Positions 8,715-17,672 of a stretch of DNA of 57,687 nucleotides are shown piece after piece (within the stretch, counting starts at the first letter, position 1; every line of letters begins with the position of its first letter). The notes under the pieces are model-generated. The model saw nothing but the letters and a program-made list of their open reading frames with translations, did not search any database and was not told where the DNA came from. The stretch comes from Anaerocolumna xylanovorans DSM 12503 (GTDB lineage: Bacteria; Bacillota; Clostridia; Lachnospirales; Lachnospiraceae), in NCBI RefSeq assembly GCF_900143645.1, contig NZ_FRFD01000009.1, positions 149,065-206,751 on the forward strand, in the 5' to 3' direction. The position numbers and the translations under genes are program-made.

Positions 8715-9638
8715 TTGCACACAGATAAAAAACACAGTAAGAAACCGATTATCATTCTAATTCCGGTAGTTCTATTGATTGCCGTATTGCTTTATATGGC
8801 TGCCAACCGCTATCTCATCCGGCATGTTAAAGTGAACAATGCTCTGGATACCGCCAATACCGGAACGGAAGATTCTGATACGGAATATACCGCAGATGAC
8901 TGGAATTACAACAGTGATACTGTCACAATTAAGATCAACAAAATGACAACGGGCACAGGAAATGACACCATAACCTATTACACCGCTGATGTTACCATAA
9001 AAGATTCCTCCAGTTTAAAATCAGCCTTTGCGGACAATAAATTCGGACAAAATATTGTAGAGGATACCTCGATCATTGCAAGTACGAATAATGCTATTTT
9101 TGCAATAAATGGTGATTATTATGGTTTTCGGGATGATGGTATCATAATCCGAAACGGTAAAATCTTTCGGGATGTTCCGGCAAGGACCGGCCTTTCCTTC
9201 TATTCCGACGGCTCCATGAAGATATATGATGAAGCCACCACGACAGCCGAAGAATTGGTTAAGGAAGGTGTAACACAGACCCTGTCCTTTGGACCCGCTC
9301 TTGTAGAAAACGGTAAGGCAATAACCGGACTTGGCAAGACTGAAATTGATACAAATTTCGGCAACCATACCATCCAGGGTTCCAATCCCAGAACAGGAGT
9401 CGGTATTATAAGCCCGAATCATTATGTCTTCGTTGTTGTTGACGGGCGAAGCCGGGGTTACAGTAAGGGCATGACCCTTGACGAATTTTCAGAATTATTT
9501 GTAAGTCTTGGCTGTACAGACGCCTATAATCTGGACGGCGGCGGCTCCTCTACTATGTATTTTATGGGTAAAGTTGTAAATAGCCCCTTAGGAAAGGATA
9601 AAGAACGCGGTGTAAGTGATATTCTCTATATTGGCTGA
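8715..9638 (+). CDS. Secreted phosphodiester glycosidase (NAGPA/DUF2233 family)
   Basis: A 307-residue protein with an N-terminal membrane anchor or signal (residues ~11-30), an Asp/Thr-rich linker and a NAGPA-type domain. Recognised motifs are FAINGDYYGFR, NPRTGVGII, VVVDGRSRGYSKGMTLDEF and NLDGGGSSTMYF. Related enzymes cleave N-acetylglucosamine or similar sugars from phosphodiester-linked glycans, so a cell-wall glycopolymer is the probable substrate. The start is TTG at 8715, chosen because AAAAGGAG ends nine bases before it and no ATG fits. It is divergent from the MprF-like gene. Confidence 0.87.
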   Translation: MHTDKKHSKKPIIILIPVVLLIAVLLYMAANRYLIRHVKVNNALDTANTGTEDSDTEYTADDWNYNSDTVTIKINKMTTGTGNDTITYYTADVTIKDSSSLKSAFADNKFGQNIVEDTSIIASTNNAIFAINGDYYGFRDDGIIIRNGKIFRDVPARTGLSFYSDGSMKIYDEATTTAEELVKEGVTQTLSFGPALVENGKAITGLGKTEIDTNFGNHTIQGSNPRTGVGIISPNHYVFVVVDGRSRGYSKGMTLDEFSELFVSLGCTDAYNLDGGGSSTMYFMGKVVNSPLGKDKERGVSDILYIG

Positions 9639-9699
9639 ACATAAGGAAAAATCCTAACCGAAACTATCCTGTTCTTTTTCGGCTGCCAGATTCAGAGGC

Positions 9700-10080
9700 T
9701 TAAGACTGTCCATTCATCCGATTGTACTCTTTCCCAAGCTCTTCATAAAGCGCCTTGGCGTTCCAAAACCGGTTTGTATCAGTGAGGACCGCCTTTAGGC
9801 ATGTCTTTTGAACTCCGGCTTTTCTTAGTGCCGCTAATACCATTTCTGTTCTTCCGCCGGAAAGACCTGCCATTATCACCATCTCTCCTTCTAATTCTTC
9901 TCCGTCATAGATTTCCCTGGTTTCTGGCATATCCTTATATCCTGCCAGGTACCCTATGCTTTGACCATATTCCTTACGCTCAATTGCTTTGACCGCTATA
10001 TTTAAGGGAAGAAGTGCCCTTCCGATTTTTAGTCTTTTCTCTCTTAAGGGGATATTAAACAGTAATACCTTTTCTTTCAA
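9700..10080 (-). CDS. DUF3783 protein
   Basis: A 126-residue soluble protein matching DUF3783, a small clostridial family of unknown role. The N-terminal ~40 residues (KEKVLLFNIPLREKRLKIGRALLPLNI) and the C-terminal block (EGEMVIMAGLSGGRTEMVLAALRKAG) look like two halves of an alpha/beta fold. KAVLTDTNRFWNAKALYEELGKEY is the usual family ending. It converges on the glycosidase gene. No partner gene is close on the same strand. Confidence 0.8.
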   Translation of the reverse strand: MKEKVLLFNIPLREKRLKIGRALLPLNIAVKAIERKEYGQSIGYLAGYKDMPETREIYDGEELEGEMVIMAGLSGGRTEMVLAALRKAGVQKTCLKAVLTDTNRFWNAKALYEELGKEYNRMNGQS

Positions 10081-10202
10081 CCTTTACCTCGTTTCTGCCT
10101 TGCCAAAGGCTTTTAGTAATATATCCAGCTTACCATATACATACAAAAAATCCAACCAGCAACAACAAACAATGTGATTAATCATTTTACTCATTTCCAA
10201 CC

Positions 10203-10238
10203 TTGACATAACTATATCATTTTGATATAGTTATGTCA
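10203..10238 (+). promoter_or_regulatory. Perfect 35-bp palindromic operator overlapping a sigma-A promoter
   Basis: The arms tgacataactatatca and tgatatagttatgtca are exact complements around a central ttt (10204-10238). Inside the palindrome lie a perfect -35 box TTGACA (10203-10208), a 17-base spacer and a -10 box TATAGT (10226-10231), aimed at the PadR-type gene that starts 33 bases later. A dimeric repressor bound here would cover both boxes. The obvious candidate is the PadR protein itself, acting on its own operon. Confidence 0.85.
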
Positions 10239-10270
10239 TACCAATAATAACTTATAAACAGAGGGAAAAA

Positions 10271-10855
10271 ATGGCGCAGAAAAACACAACAGCTTACATT
10301 ATATTGGGCTTGCTGGCCCATGAAGACTCAAGCGGATATGATCTAAAGAAGAAGATTGATTTATCGATTTCACAATTTTGGGATGTGGGTTACGGACAGC
10401 TTTATCCTACCTTAAAGACTCTGGAAGCAGAGGGCTCTGTAACAGGTACAAAAGCCCAGTCAGAAAAAGGCCCTGACCGAATTGTATATTCCATTACAGA
10501 AACAGGTAAACAGAAATTAATAAACTGGCTGGCACAGCCTAATGAAAGTGAATATGTCAGGTATGAAATCCTCTTAAAGCTGTTTTTTGGCGGTCTTGGT
10601 AATCCAAAGGACAATATTAAAAGAATTGAAGAATTTCAGAACAGGCATACGGGCGACTTACAGCTTATCCAAACATTTAAGACCAATCTTTCGGCAGTCC
10701 TTAAAGATAATCAGGACCATCTTTATTATTACCTGACAGTCTTATTTGGTGAACACCTGTATAAGGCTTATCTGGAATGGGCAGAAGAAGCCCTTGAATT
10801 TATCCAGAAAAATATAAAACCGGAGGTAAATTATGAAACGTCAGAAAACACGTAA
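10271..10855 (+). CDS. PadR-family transcriptional regulator
   Basis: A 194-residue regulator. The N-terminal PadR winged helix (AYIILGLLAHEDSSGYDLKKKI through QLYPTLKTLEAEGSVTG, RIVYSITETGKQKL) is followed by the longer C-terminal helical dimerisation domain of the Vir_act_alpha type. PadR proteins are usually repressors released by a ligand. Its promoter is embedded in a perfect palindrome, so autoregulation is likely. The downstream ferredoxin gene starts inside its last codons (23-base overlap), so both are expressed together. The ligand is unknown; metal or redox stress is a guess from the neighbours. Confidence 0.93.
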   Translation: MAQKNTTAYIILGLLAHEDSSGYDLKKKIDLSISQFWDVGYGQLYPTLKTLEAEGSVTGTKAQSEKGPDRIVYSITETGKQKLINWLAQPNESEYVRYEILLKLFFGGLGNPKDNIKRIEEFQNRHTGDLQLIQTFKTNLSAVLKDNQDHLYYYLTVLFGEHLYKAYLEWAEEALEFIQKNIKPEVNYETSENT

Positions 10856-11573
10856 ACTTTTGCTTTTAATCTCTTTTATGCTATTTCCCATAACCTTGTT
10901 TTATTTCTCTCCCGTTCTGATTATTCAGGGAAGCTTTTTGGGAATTGCAACAGGAAGTTTCCTGATCTTCGCTGCTTTGTTCTTTTTCTCTCTGGTCTTT
11001 GGAAGAGCCTTCTGCGGATGGATATGTCCTGCCGGAGGACTGCAGGAATGTTGTTCCCTGGTTGTAGATAAAAAAATAACCGGTAAGAACACCAATCGGA
11101 TCAAATACATAATCTGGGTTCCCTGGCTTTTTACAATCATTTTGGGCTTTATTACTGCCGGCGGAATCAAAAGTGTGAACTTTTTCTATATGACGGACCA
11201 TGGAATATCGGCCTCCGGCGTAACAGGATACATAGTATACCTTTTCATTATTGCTCTGATTACCGTTCTCGCACTTACTCTTGGCAAACGCGGTATGTGC
11301 CACTCCATCTGCTGGATGGCACCATTTATGATTATCGGGACGAAAATAAAGGACCGCCTTGGATATCCGTCCTTGCACCTGGAAACAGATTCTAAAAAAT
11401 GCGTACAATGCGGATTATGTTCCAAGGCCTGTCCTATGAGCATAGACGTTGTTAACATGGTACAGACAAATAATATGCGGCATAACGAATGTATTCTGTG
11501 CGGAGGATGTGCCGACTGCTGTAACAAAAAAGCCATCCGTCTTACATTTGCAGGTAAGAAGAAAACTAATTAG
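10833..11573 (+). CDS. NapH-like membrane polyferredoxin (two 4Fe-4S clusters)
   Basis: A 246-residue protein with four or five membrane helices and cysteine motifs typical of NapH/CcoG-like proteins. The membrane part carries FCGWICPAGGLQECC and MCHSICWMAPF. The C-terminus has two 4Fe-4S motifs, CVQCGLCSKACP and CILCGGCADCC. It should pass electrons between the membrane and the cytosol, but donor and acceptor are unknown. It starts within the PadR gene behind CCGGAGG. It converges on the sensor kinase of the copper module, with only seven bases between stops. Confidence 0.9.
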   Translation: MKRQKTRKLLLLISFMLFPITLFYFSPVLIIQGSFLGIATGSFLIFAALFFFSLVFGRAFCGWICPAGGLQECCSLVVDKKITGKNTNRIKYIIWVPWLFTIILGFITAGGIKSVNFFYMTDHGISASGVTGYIVYLFIIALITVLALTLGKRGMCHSICWMAPFMIIGTKIKDRLGYPSLHLETDSKKCVQCGLCSKACPMSIDVVNMVQTNNMRHNECILCGGCADCCNKKAIRLTFAGKKKTN

Positions 11574-11580
11574 AACACTT

Positions 11581-12972
11581 CTACTCTTCCTCACCTTTTG
11601 GAATGCTTACAGTAAAACAACTTCCCTGTTCTGCGTTGCTTTCTACGGATACTGTTCCTCCATGGGCTGCAACAATAGATTTTACGATCGTCAGTCCAAT
11701 GCCTGCACCGCCGGTTTTACGATTGCGGGATTTATCAGTCCGGTAAAAACGTTCAAAAATGAGTGAATGTTCACTTTCCGGAATCCCGATTCCATTATCT
11801 CTTACCTTAATAATACCGGTTTTGTTTGTACCTGTTACCTCTATTTGTATACTTCCGCCTTCCGGTGTATATTTGACCGCATTTGAAAGCAGATTGGTAA
11901 CTACCTGGTTCATCCTGTCTTTATCAGCCTGCACGAAGGATGAATTCCCTTCAATTGCAAACGACAGATTTTTCTTGTTGATTTCAGCGTTCATATTATT
12001 AGACACCGTATGAACTATATCTAATAAATCAAGCCGTGACTTGTTCAGCTTTAAATTTTCACCCTCGATCTTTGCCAGACGCTCCAAATCAGCAACCAGC
12101 GTACCGAGGCGCCCAATCTCATCATAACAGCTTTGCAGTCTTTCCGGCGTCACTTCCCATAATCCGTCAATCATCGCCTCCAGGTGGGAGCTTACAGCAG
12201 TTAACGGTGTTCTAAGTTCATGTGCCACATCTGTGGTCAGGCGCTTTCTTAGCTTCTCCTGCTCACTTAACGCACTTGCCAGGTGATTGATTGCAGTAAC
12301 CAGATCATTCAATTCCCGTATTTTCGTTCCCCTCTCAAACCGGATGTCATAGTTACCCTCTGATATTTGCTTGGCTATATAAGCAGTCTTGGTAACAGGG
12401 CGTGAAATCCTTCTCGCCAGCAGGCATCCAACCAATACTGAAAACACGCTTGACAAAATGCCGATTATAAGCAGAACCGTATTCAAAGCCTTGATAAAGG
12501 TGAAATCCTCATCACTTAGAAAATAGGGACCGTAGTATTTAACAGAAACGGAACCTATTTTTTTCCCGTTCTGGTCAATGTCGTATGTGTGCTCGACAAA
12601 GCCTCCCACAGTTCCCATCTTCTCCATACGTGCTGAAATTTCCTCCATTATCTGACCGCAAAGTGCCATGTCATGATTCCATGCATCCCATATGGTATTC
12701 CCATCCGCATCATAGACTTTCAGAATATATCCGTCATACAAAGAGTACATGCCAATCATATGCACATAACCAAGCTGCCAATCCCGTTTGAATCCGTCAT
12801 ACTGCTTGCCAAGGTCGGTAACAATATTTTCGCTTCTCCTTTGCTCTGTCTTCGTGATATACTTTTCAAACTCCCAATTTATAAACCAGTTAGAAAACAC
12901 ACCAATCAGTCCGATAGTAACCAGCAGCGTCAATAATATGAATAACGATAACTGCGTCCTAAGCCTCCTCAT
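11581..12972 (-). CDS. Sensor histidine kinase of the metal module
   Basis: A 463-residue kinase. One membrane helix lies at ~8-28, an extracytoplasmic region of ~130 residues follows, then a second helix at ~163-185, HAMP, and the HisKA box DVAHELRTP with His251. The ATPase domain is complete (NLLSNAVKYTPEGG, DNGIGIP, GGAGIGLTI). It follows its response regulator by four bases. It resembles BaeS/CpxA-type envelope or metal sensors. Copper sensing is inferred only from position next to CopA. The sensor region has no obvious Met- or His-rich copper site. Confidence 0.93.
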   Translation of the reverse strand: MRRLRTQLSLFILLTLLVTIGLIGVFSNWFINWEFEKYITKTEQRRSENIVTDLGKQYDGFKRDWQLGYVHMIGMYSLYDGYILKVYDADGNTIWDAWNHDMALCGQIMEEISARMEKMGTVGGFVEHTYDIDQNGKKIGSVSVKYYGPYFLSDEDFTFIKALNTVLLIIGILSSVFSVLVGCLLARRISRPVTKTAYIAKQISEGNYDIRFERGTKIRELNDLVTAINHLASALSEQEKLRKRLTTDVAHELRTPLTAVSSHLEAMIDGLWEVTPERLQSCYDEIGRLGTLVADLERLAKIEGENLKLNKSRLDLLDIVHTVSNNMNAEINKKNLSFAIEGNSSFVQADKDRMNQVVTNLLSNAVKYTPEGGSIQIEVTGTNKTGIIKVRDNGIGIPESEHSLIFERFYRTDKSRNRKTGGAGIGLTIVKSIVAAHGGTVSVESNAEQGSCFTVSIPKGEEE

Positions 12973-12976
12973 TCAT

Positions 12977-13678
12977 TTATTCACCTCCGAACTTATATCC
13001 CAAGCCGGGAATTGTCAGTATATAAACCGGATTTTTGGGGTTATCCTCCAGTTTCTTTCGAATATTCTTAACATGGCTGTCAACGGTTCTGTCGTATCCG
13101 GCAAAGTCGCTTCCCAATGCAATTTCGATTAGCTCTTCTCTGGAAAAAACCTTCCCAGGGTATTTTATAAGTGCCGACAGAATTTTTTGTTCGCTGGGTG
13201 TCAACGCTACCGGGACGCCTTTTTTCCGCACTTCATTTCTCTCAAAATCCACGAACAAATCTCCGTCCTTCCATGAGTTCCGTGCTGTCAAAGATACCTG
13301 GTCATTTTCAGTCCGGCGAAGCAAAGCCTCCACCCTCGCATACAATTCTTTCAGTCTGAAGGGCTTTGTTACATAATCATCCGCACCAAGAGAAAGCCCT
13401 TCAACCACATCATTCTCTTCTACCTTTGCAGTCAGCATGATAACAGGGATACGGGATTTCCGGCGAATATATTCACACACCTCTTCGCCTGAAATATCCG
13501 GCAGCATTAAATCCAAAATGACAAGCGCGATGTTTTCCGTATCAAATATTTTAAGAGCCTTACTGCCATTTTCAGCAGGAAACACGTGAAAACCTTTACT
13601 TTCCAGAAGGGAGGTAAGCACCTCTAATATCTTAGGTTCATCATCCACCACAAGGACATTTTTACTTTTTCTTAGCAT
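12977..13678 (-). CDS. OmpR-family response regulator of the metal module
   Basis: A 233-residue regulator with receiver domain (acidic pair at 12-13, Asp56 in ILDLMLP, Lys in TKPFRLKEL) and winged-helix domain (LTPSEQKILSALI, DSHVKNIRKKL). The start at 13678 is preferred to an upstream ATG at 13702 because GAGGGTTATT directly precedes it and nothing suitable precedes the other. It heads a two-gene operon with the kinase. It is separated from the CopA block by a pair of hairpins, so it may have its own promoter. Confidence 0.93.
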   Translation of the reverse strand: MLRKSKNVLVVDDEPKILEVLTSLLESKGFHVFPAENGSKALKIFDTENIALVILDLMLPDISGEEVCEYIRRKSRIPVIMLTAKVEENDVVEGLSLGADDYVTKPFRLKELYARVEALLRRTENDQVSLTARNSWKDGDLFVDFERNEVRKKGVPVALTPSEQKILSALIKYPGKVFSREELIEIALGSDFAGYDRTVDSHVKNIRKKLEDNPKNPVYILTIPGLGYKFGGE

Positions 13679-13758
13679 AATAACCCTCTTTTCTTCTGTC
13701 ATTTTACCACACCGCAGCCCTGATTCTCAATCTATAACTTTATATTAACTCCTTTTGT

Positions 13759-13818
13759 GAATATCAAATCTTTGATTTGATATTCCTGAATACGTAGTTG
13801 AAAAATTTATTTTTCAAC
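13759..13818. repeat. Pair of perfect A+T-rich hairpins
   Basis: Two palindromes lie between the unknown anchored protein gene and the response regulator: gaatatcaaatc-ttt-gatttgatattc (13759-13785) and gttgaaaaa-ttta-tttttcaac (13797-13818). Neither is followed by a clear T run, so they are not typical terminators. The paired arrangement resembles 20176-20237. Confidence 0.75.
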
Positions 13819-13837
13819 CTAACAATCCCATCTTATA

Positions 13838-14560
13838 TTATTGCAAATTAAAAGGCTTTAAGAATTTATAGACATCTGCCGTTTTTCCATTTTCCTCTAC
13901 GGGCACCTGCGCATATGCCCAGCCTTCTACCTGTTCCGGGTTAACACCTGCTGCAATCAACGGTTCGGGATTTAAAACAAACACGATGTCTTTATCCTGG
14001 TCTTTGTCCGTAGCAGTATTGACTGCCATGTCCTTCGCCCACTCAAACATGTTTCCACCACCTAACTTTACGCCGTAATGGTCAAGGGCTGTATGGTAGT
14101 TGATAGAGCTGCGGTACTTCTTAACAATCTGCTCATATGCCGCTAAGGGTGTGGGGTTACCCTGGTAGGTCATCTCGTCACTGCCAAGCTTTATGCCCAC
14201 CATCAGCATCCCTTCATATGCCGCATAGTTTTCCGGCAGCTTGCTGACATCAAGCCCTGCATTAACAAAAGGGGCTGCATCAAATTCCAGCATAACATCA
14301 TGAAGGGGACTCTTACTGTAATCTTCACTCCAGATGAACCGCACACTGCCGTCCGGCGCTTCAAGGGACCAGCCTGCATTCATCTCATCGGCTTTCACCT
14401 TATCAGGGATGGTGTTCAGCACCTTTTCAAAGGATGTAATGGATTCCTTCCCAACCACATCCAAATTACCGCTCACCACTTTCAGAACGACAATCACTAT
14501 CACAGCGACTGCAATAACCGCCGCTCCTATTCCTATGATTACTTTTTTATTCTTTTTCAT
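13838..14560 (-). CDS. Membrane-anchored protein of unknown function in the CopA operon
   Basis: A 240-residue protein with a basic start and one N-terminal membrane helix (residues ~7-28). The remaining ~210 residues should lie outside the cell. I do not recognise the domain. It has no cysteine and no obvious metal-binding cluster, but it is rich in Asp, Met and aromatic residues (EMNAGWSLEAPDGSVRFIW, YEGMLMVGIKLG). Its ATG overlaps the stop of the CopA gene by four bases, so the two are translationally coupled. This suggests a role in handling metal or sensing its efflux. Confidence 0.75.
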   Translation of the reverse strand: MKKNKKVIIGIGAAVIAVAVIVIVVLKVVSGNLDVVGKESITSFEKVLNTIPDKVKADEMNAGWSLEAPDGSVRFIWSEDYSKSPLHDVMLEFDAAPFVNAGLDVSKLPENYAAYEGMLMVGIKLGSDEMTYQGNPTPLAAYEQIVKKYRSSINYHTALDHYGVKLGGGNMFEWAKDMAVNTATDKDQDKDIVFVLNPEPLIAAGVNPEQVEGWAYAQVPVEENGKTADVYKFLKPFNLQ

Positions 14561-17052
14561 GCTGCACTCCCCTTATCCTGTTTTGTAGTTGGTTTAAATC
14601 TTTTTAACCTTAACGCATTTGTCAGTACGGAAACCGAACTAAGGCTCATAGCTGCCGCCGCAAAAATCGGATTAAGCAGCGGTCCATTAAAGAGCAGGTG
14701 TAAAAGCCCTGCTGCTATGGGTATTCCGACTACATTGTACCCAAAGGCCCAAAAGAGGTTCTGTTTGATGTTGCGGATTGTCCGCTTGCTAAGATTGATG
14801 GCTGTTGGCACATCCATAAGGTCGGAGCGCATCAATACAATATCAGCTGATTCCATCGCCACATCCGTACCGGAGCCGATAGCAATACCAATATCAGCCT
14901 GCGCCAGTGCAGGGGCATCATTGATTCCGTCACCTACCATAGCCACCTTGCGGCCTTCGGTTTGCAGTTTCTTTACTTCATTAGACTTATCCTGGGGCAG
15001 TACCTCGGAAAGCACCCTGTCAATACCTACCTGTTTGGCAATTGCAGTAGCTGTCTTTTTGTTGTCACCAGTAATCATGGCCACTTCAATGCCCATCTTA
15101 TGCAGGCTGTCAATAGCAGCATGGCTGGATTCCTTCACCACATCGGCTACCGCCACAATACCGGCCAGTTTGCCCTCCAGTGCCACATACATCGGTGTTT
15201 TTCCTTCTTCGGCCAGCCGGTCTGCGGCTTCCTCCATTCCTTTAAGGGATATACTGTATTCCTCCATCAGCTTACGGTTTCCCGCAAGGACGGTCTGATT
15301 ATTAATCTCTGTCACAATACCGCGTCCTGTAAGAGACTCAAAGCGCTCTGCGTTAAACAGCTTCATCCCCATATCTTCTGCACTATGGACAATCGCCTGA
15401 CCCAGAGGATGCTCTGAACCCTTCTCAGCTGATGCTGTAAGCTGTAACAGTTCTTCTTCTCCCATTCCATTTACCGCAAGCACATCCGTTACGGACGGCT
15501 TGCCTTCGGTTATGGTACCGGTCTTATCAAACACAATGGTATTGATTTTATGCGCTGTCTCCAGTGCTTCTCCGCCTTTTATAAGAATGCCGTTTTCTGC
15601 ACCCTTGCCGGTACTAACCATAATGGCGGTCGGTGTTGCAAGTCCCAGAGCACAGGGGCAGGCAATAACAAGCACCGAAATGAATATGGTGAGTGCCAGC
15701 TTAATATCACCGCCTGTTCCAAAAAACCACGCAATTCCTGCTAAAAGTGCAATGATACAAACTACAGGAACAAAGTAACCGGAAACAATATCTGCCATTT
15801 GCGCAATAGGAGCTTTGGAACCCTGTGCATCCTCCACCAGCTTAATAATTTGTGCCAATGCGGTATCACTGCCAATCTTTTCAGCCCTGAACCGGACATT
15901 TCCCGTTGTGTTTAGAGAAGCGGCATAAACTGCATCACCTGCTTTCTTATCCACCGGCATACTCTCACCCGTCAGCATGGATTCATCGATTGCGGTATGA
16001 CCATCCAGTACTGTACCGTCCACAGGTATTTTCGCACCGGGCTTTACCACAATAACATCACCGATTTCCACTTCATCAATGGGAATTTCTTTCTCTATAC
16101 CCTCTTCCACAATAATTGCTGTTTTAGGCGCAAGTCCCATAAGCTTCTTGATTGCTTCGCTGGTTCTGCCCTTAGATACAGCCTCCAGGGATTTACCCAG
16201 AAGAATCAATGTGATGATGACACCTGCTGTTTCAAAATAAAGTGATTCAACGGCCTTAAAATCCCCCCCTGCAATCTGGAATAGATTGAAAAGGCTGTAT
16301 ATGACAGCTGCTGTGGTTCCGATGGCAATAAGGGAATCCATGTTCGGACTTCGCCTGATAAGCGATTTATACCCAATAGTGTAGAATTTATAACCTACGC
16401 CAATGACCGGAATAACCAGCAGCAGCTCAATCAATGCATAAATCAGAGGATACTGCATCGGGTTAAGCCCTGCCGGAAAAGGAAGCCGCACAAACTTAAG
16501 CATCGGTACCATTGCAATGTACAAAAGCGGCAGGGAGAACACAGCAGAAACAATGAATTTCGTCCAGAGGGTTTTGATTTCCCGCTGCTTACGGACACGG
16601 TCCTCATCCGATGCGTTCACCTTATTGATTTCCAGGGCTTTGTATCCGGCCTTTTCAATGGATTCCTTTATAGCTGAAATCCGCAGTTTCTGCGGTTCAT
16701 ACGTGACCGTGGCCTTTTCAGTCGCAAAATTCACCGATACGCTTGCTACACCCTCTAATTTCTTAATGGCCTTTTCGACCCGCTGGGCACAGGCCGCACA
16801 GGTCATGCCCCCAATCGGAATGGTCACACTGGCATTATCCGTTTTTTCCACAACCTCATACCCGATTTTCTCCACTGCTTCCTTAATAGCCGGGAGTTGT
16901 AAGCTATCGCTGTCGTATTCTACAAACAGCTTTTCACTTGCCAGATTTACGGTCGCCTGGCTGATTCCTGAAAGCTTTTGCACTGTTTTTTCGATTCTCT
17001 GCGCGCAGGCCGCACAGGTCATACCTCGTATGCTAAGAACCTGACTATCCAT
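14557..17052 (-). CDS. copA: Copper-exporting P-type ATPase
   Basis: An 831-residue P1B-type ATPase. Two heavy-metal-associated domains lie at the N-terminus, each with GMTCAAC (Cys13/Cys16 and Cys85/Cys88). Eight membrane helices, the actuator motif LTGES, the transmembrane metal motif ACPCALG, the phosphorylation site DKTGT, the HP pair (EHPLG) and the hinge GDGINDAPALA are all present. The last helices carry YN and MSLSSVSV, the signature of Cu(I) transporters. It should export Cu(I) from the cytosol. It belongs to a minus-strand operon with the DUF2318 and TauE-cupredoxin proteins and is coupled to the unknown protein downstream. Confidence 0.95.
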   Translation of the reverse strand: MDSQVLSIRGMTCAACAQRIEKTVQKLSGISQATVNLASEKLFVEYDSDSLQLPAIKEAVEKIGYEVVEKTDNASVTIPIGGMTCAACAQRVEKAIKKLEGVASVSVNFATEKATVTYEPQKLRISAIKESIEKAGYKALEINKVNASDEDRVRKQREIKTLWTKFIVSAVFSLPLLYIAMVPMLKFVRLPFPAGLNPMQYPLIYALIELLLVIPVIGVGYKFYTIGYKSLIRRSPNMDSLIAIGTTAAVIYSLFNLFQIAGGDFKAVESLYFETAGVIITLILLGKSLEAVSKGRTSEAIKKLMGLAPKTAIIVEEGIEKEIPIDEVEIGDVIVVKPGAKIPVDGTVLDGHTAIDESMLTGESMPVDKKAGDAVYAASLNTTGNVRFRAEKIGSDTALAQIIKLVEDAQGSKAPIAQMADIVSGYFVPVVCIIALLAGIAWFFGTGGDIKLALTIFISVLVIACPCALGLATPTAIMVSTGKGAENGILIKGGEALETAHKINTIVFDKTGTITEGKPSVTDVLAVNGMGEEELLQLTASAEKGSEHPLGQAIVHSAEDMGMKLFNAERFESLTGRGIVTEINNQTVLAGNRKLMEEYSISLKGMEEAADRLAEEGKTPMYVALEGKLAGIVAVADVVKESSHAAIDSLHKMGIEVAMITGDNKKTATAIAKQVGIDRVLSEVLPQDKSNEVKKLQTEGRKVAMVGDGINDAPALAQADIGIAIGSGTDVAMESADIVLMRSDLMDVPTAINLSKRTIRNIKQNLFWAFGYNVVGIPIAAGLLHLLFNGPLLNPIFAAAAMSLSSVSVLTNALRLKRFKPTTKQDKGSAA

Positions 17053-17076
17053 ATATGATTCACCTCTCTGTTTTCT

Positions 17077-17610
17077 TTAATATTCTGTTTTCCAATCGGC
17101 AAATATCTGCCTGGATTCTTTCAGAAAATCCTTGGAAATCGTAATAGATTCCTCTGTCACAGTCTTATCTTTGTCAAAAATGGGCCAGGGATTACAGCTG
17201 CCTGCCTCAACCTCAACACGGTCCATAGAGAAACGGTTACCGCAGTTCTGGCATACCAAAACGTCACCTTCCTGCTTATAATATCCCCTGCCTGAATCAT
17301 AGCATACCTCGCAGGTGTTAAATGCCGTACGAATTGTTCCATCAGGTGCTTTAACCGCAACAACCTCCATTTTGGTGCCATCTACCGTGACAGGATAAAA
17401 TTTTGCCGTACTTGAAATTTCACTGACAGGAATAACAAGATCCTGTGCTGTATTTCCCGTGCCTGAATTACGGGTTGCCAATGCAACCACCACAATTATT
17501 ATTACAAGGATAGCTGACGATATGGCAGCAGGAATGACCCACTTTTTCCTTTTGGGTATATGCTTTCTGCTACTGTTTTTATTATTTTGTGGTTGTGGTT
17601 TCTGCACCAT
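17077..17610 (-). CDS. DUF2318 membrane-anchored cysteine-rich protein
   Basis: A 177-residue protein with a basic N-terminus, one membrane helix (~30-48) and an extracytoplasmic domain. The cysteine pattern CEVCYDSGRGYYKQ, then CQNCGNRF, then GSCNPWPI is typical of DUF2318. Such domains occur fused to or beside metal-transport membrane proteins and are predicted to bind metal or an iron-sulfur centre. GGAGG precedes the ATG. It lies between the TauE-cupredoxin gene and copA, with 24 bases to copA, so it is part of the same operon. Confidence 0.87.
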   Translation of the reverse strand: MVQKPQPQNNKNSSRKHIPKRKKWVIPAAISSAILVIIIVVVALATRNSGTGNTAQDLVIPVSEISSTAKFYPVTVDGTKMEVVAVKAPDGTIRTAFNTCEVCYDSGRGYYKQEGDVLVCQNCGNRFSMDRVEVEAGSCNPWPIFDKDKTVTEESITISKDFLKESRQIFADWKTEY

Positions 17611-17672
17611 TTTTAATAACCTCCTGTATATAATTTTACTTTATATATTCAAAATAACTGCTGTTTTGCCTG

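Noticed and set aside
14300..15298. 332-residue open frame on the plus strand opposite copA
   Set aside because: It lies wholly antisense to the well-supported copA and its coupled gene, has no ribosome site and has non-natural composition.
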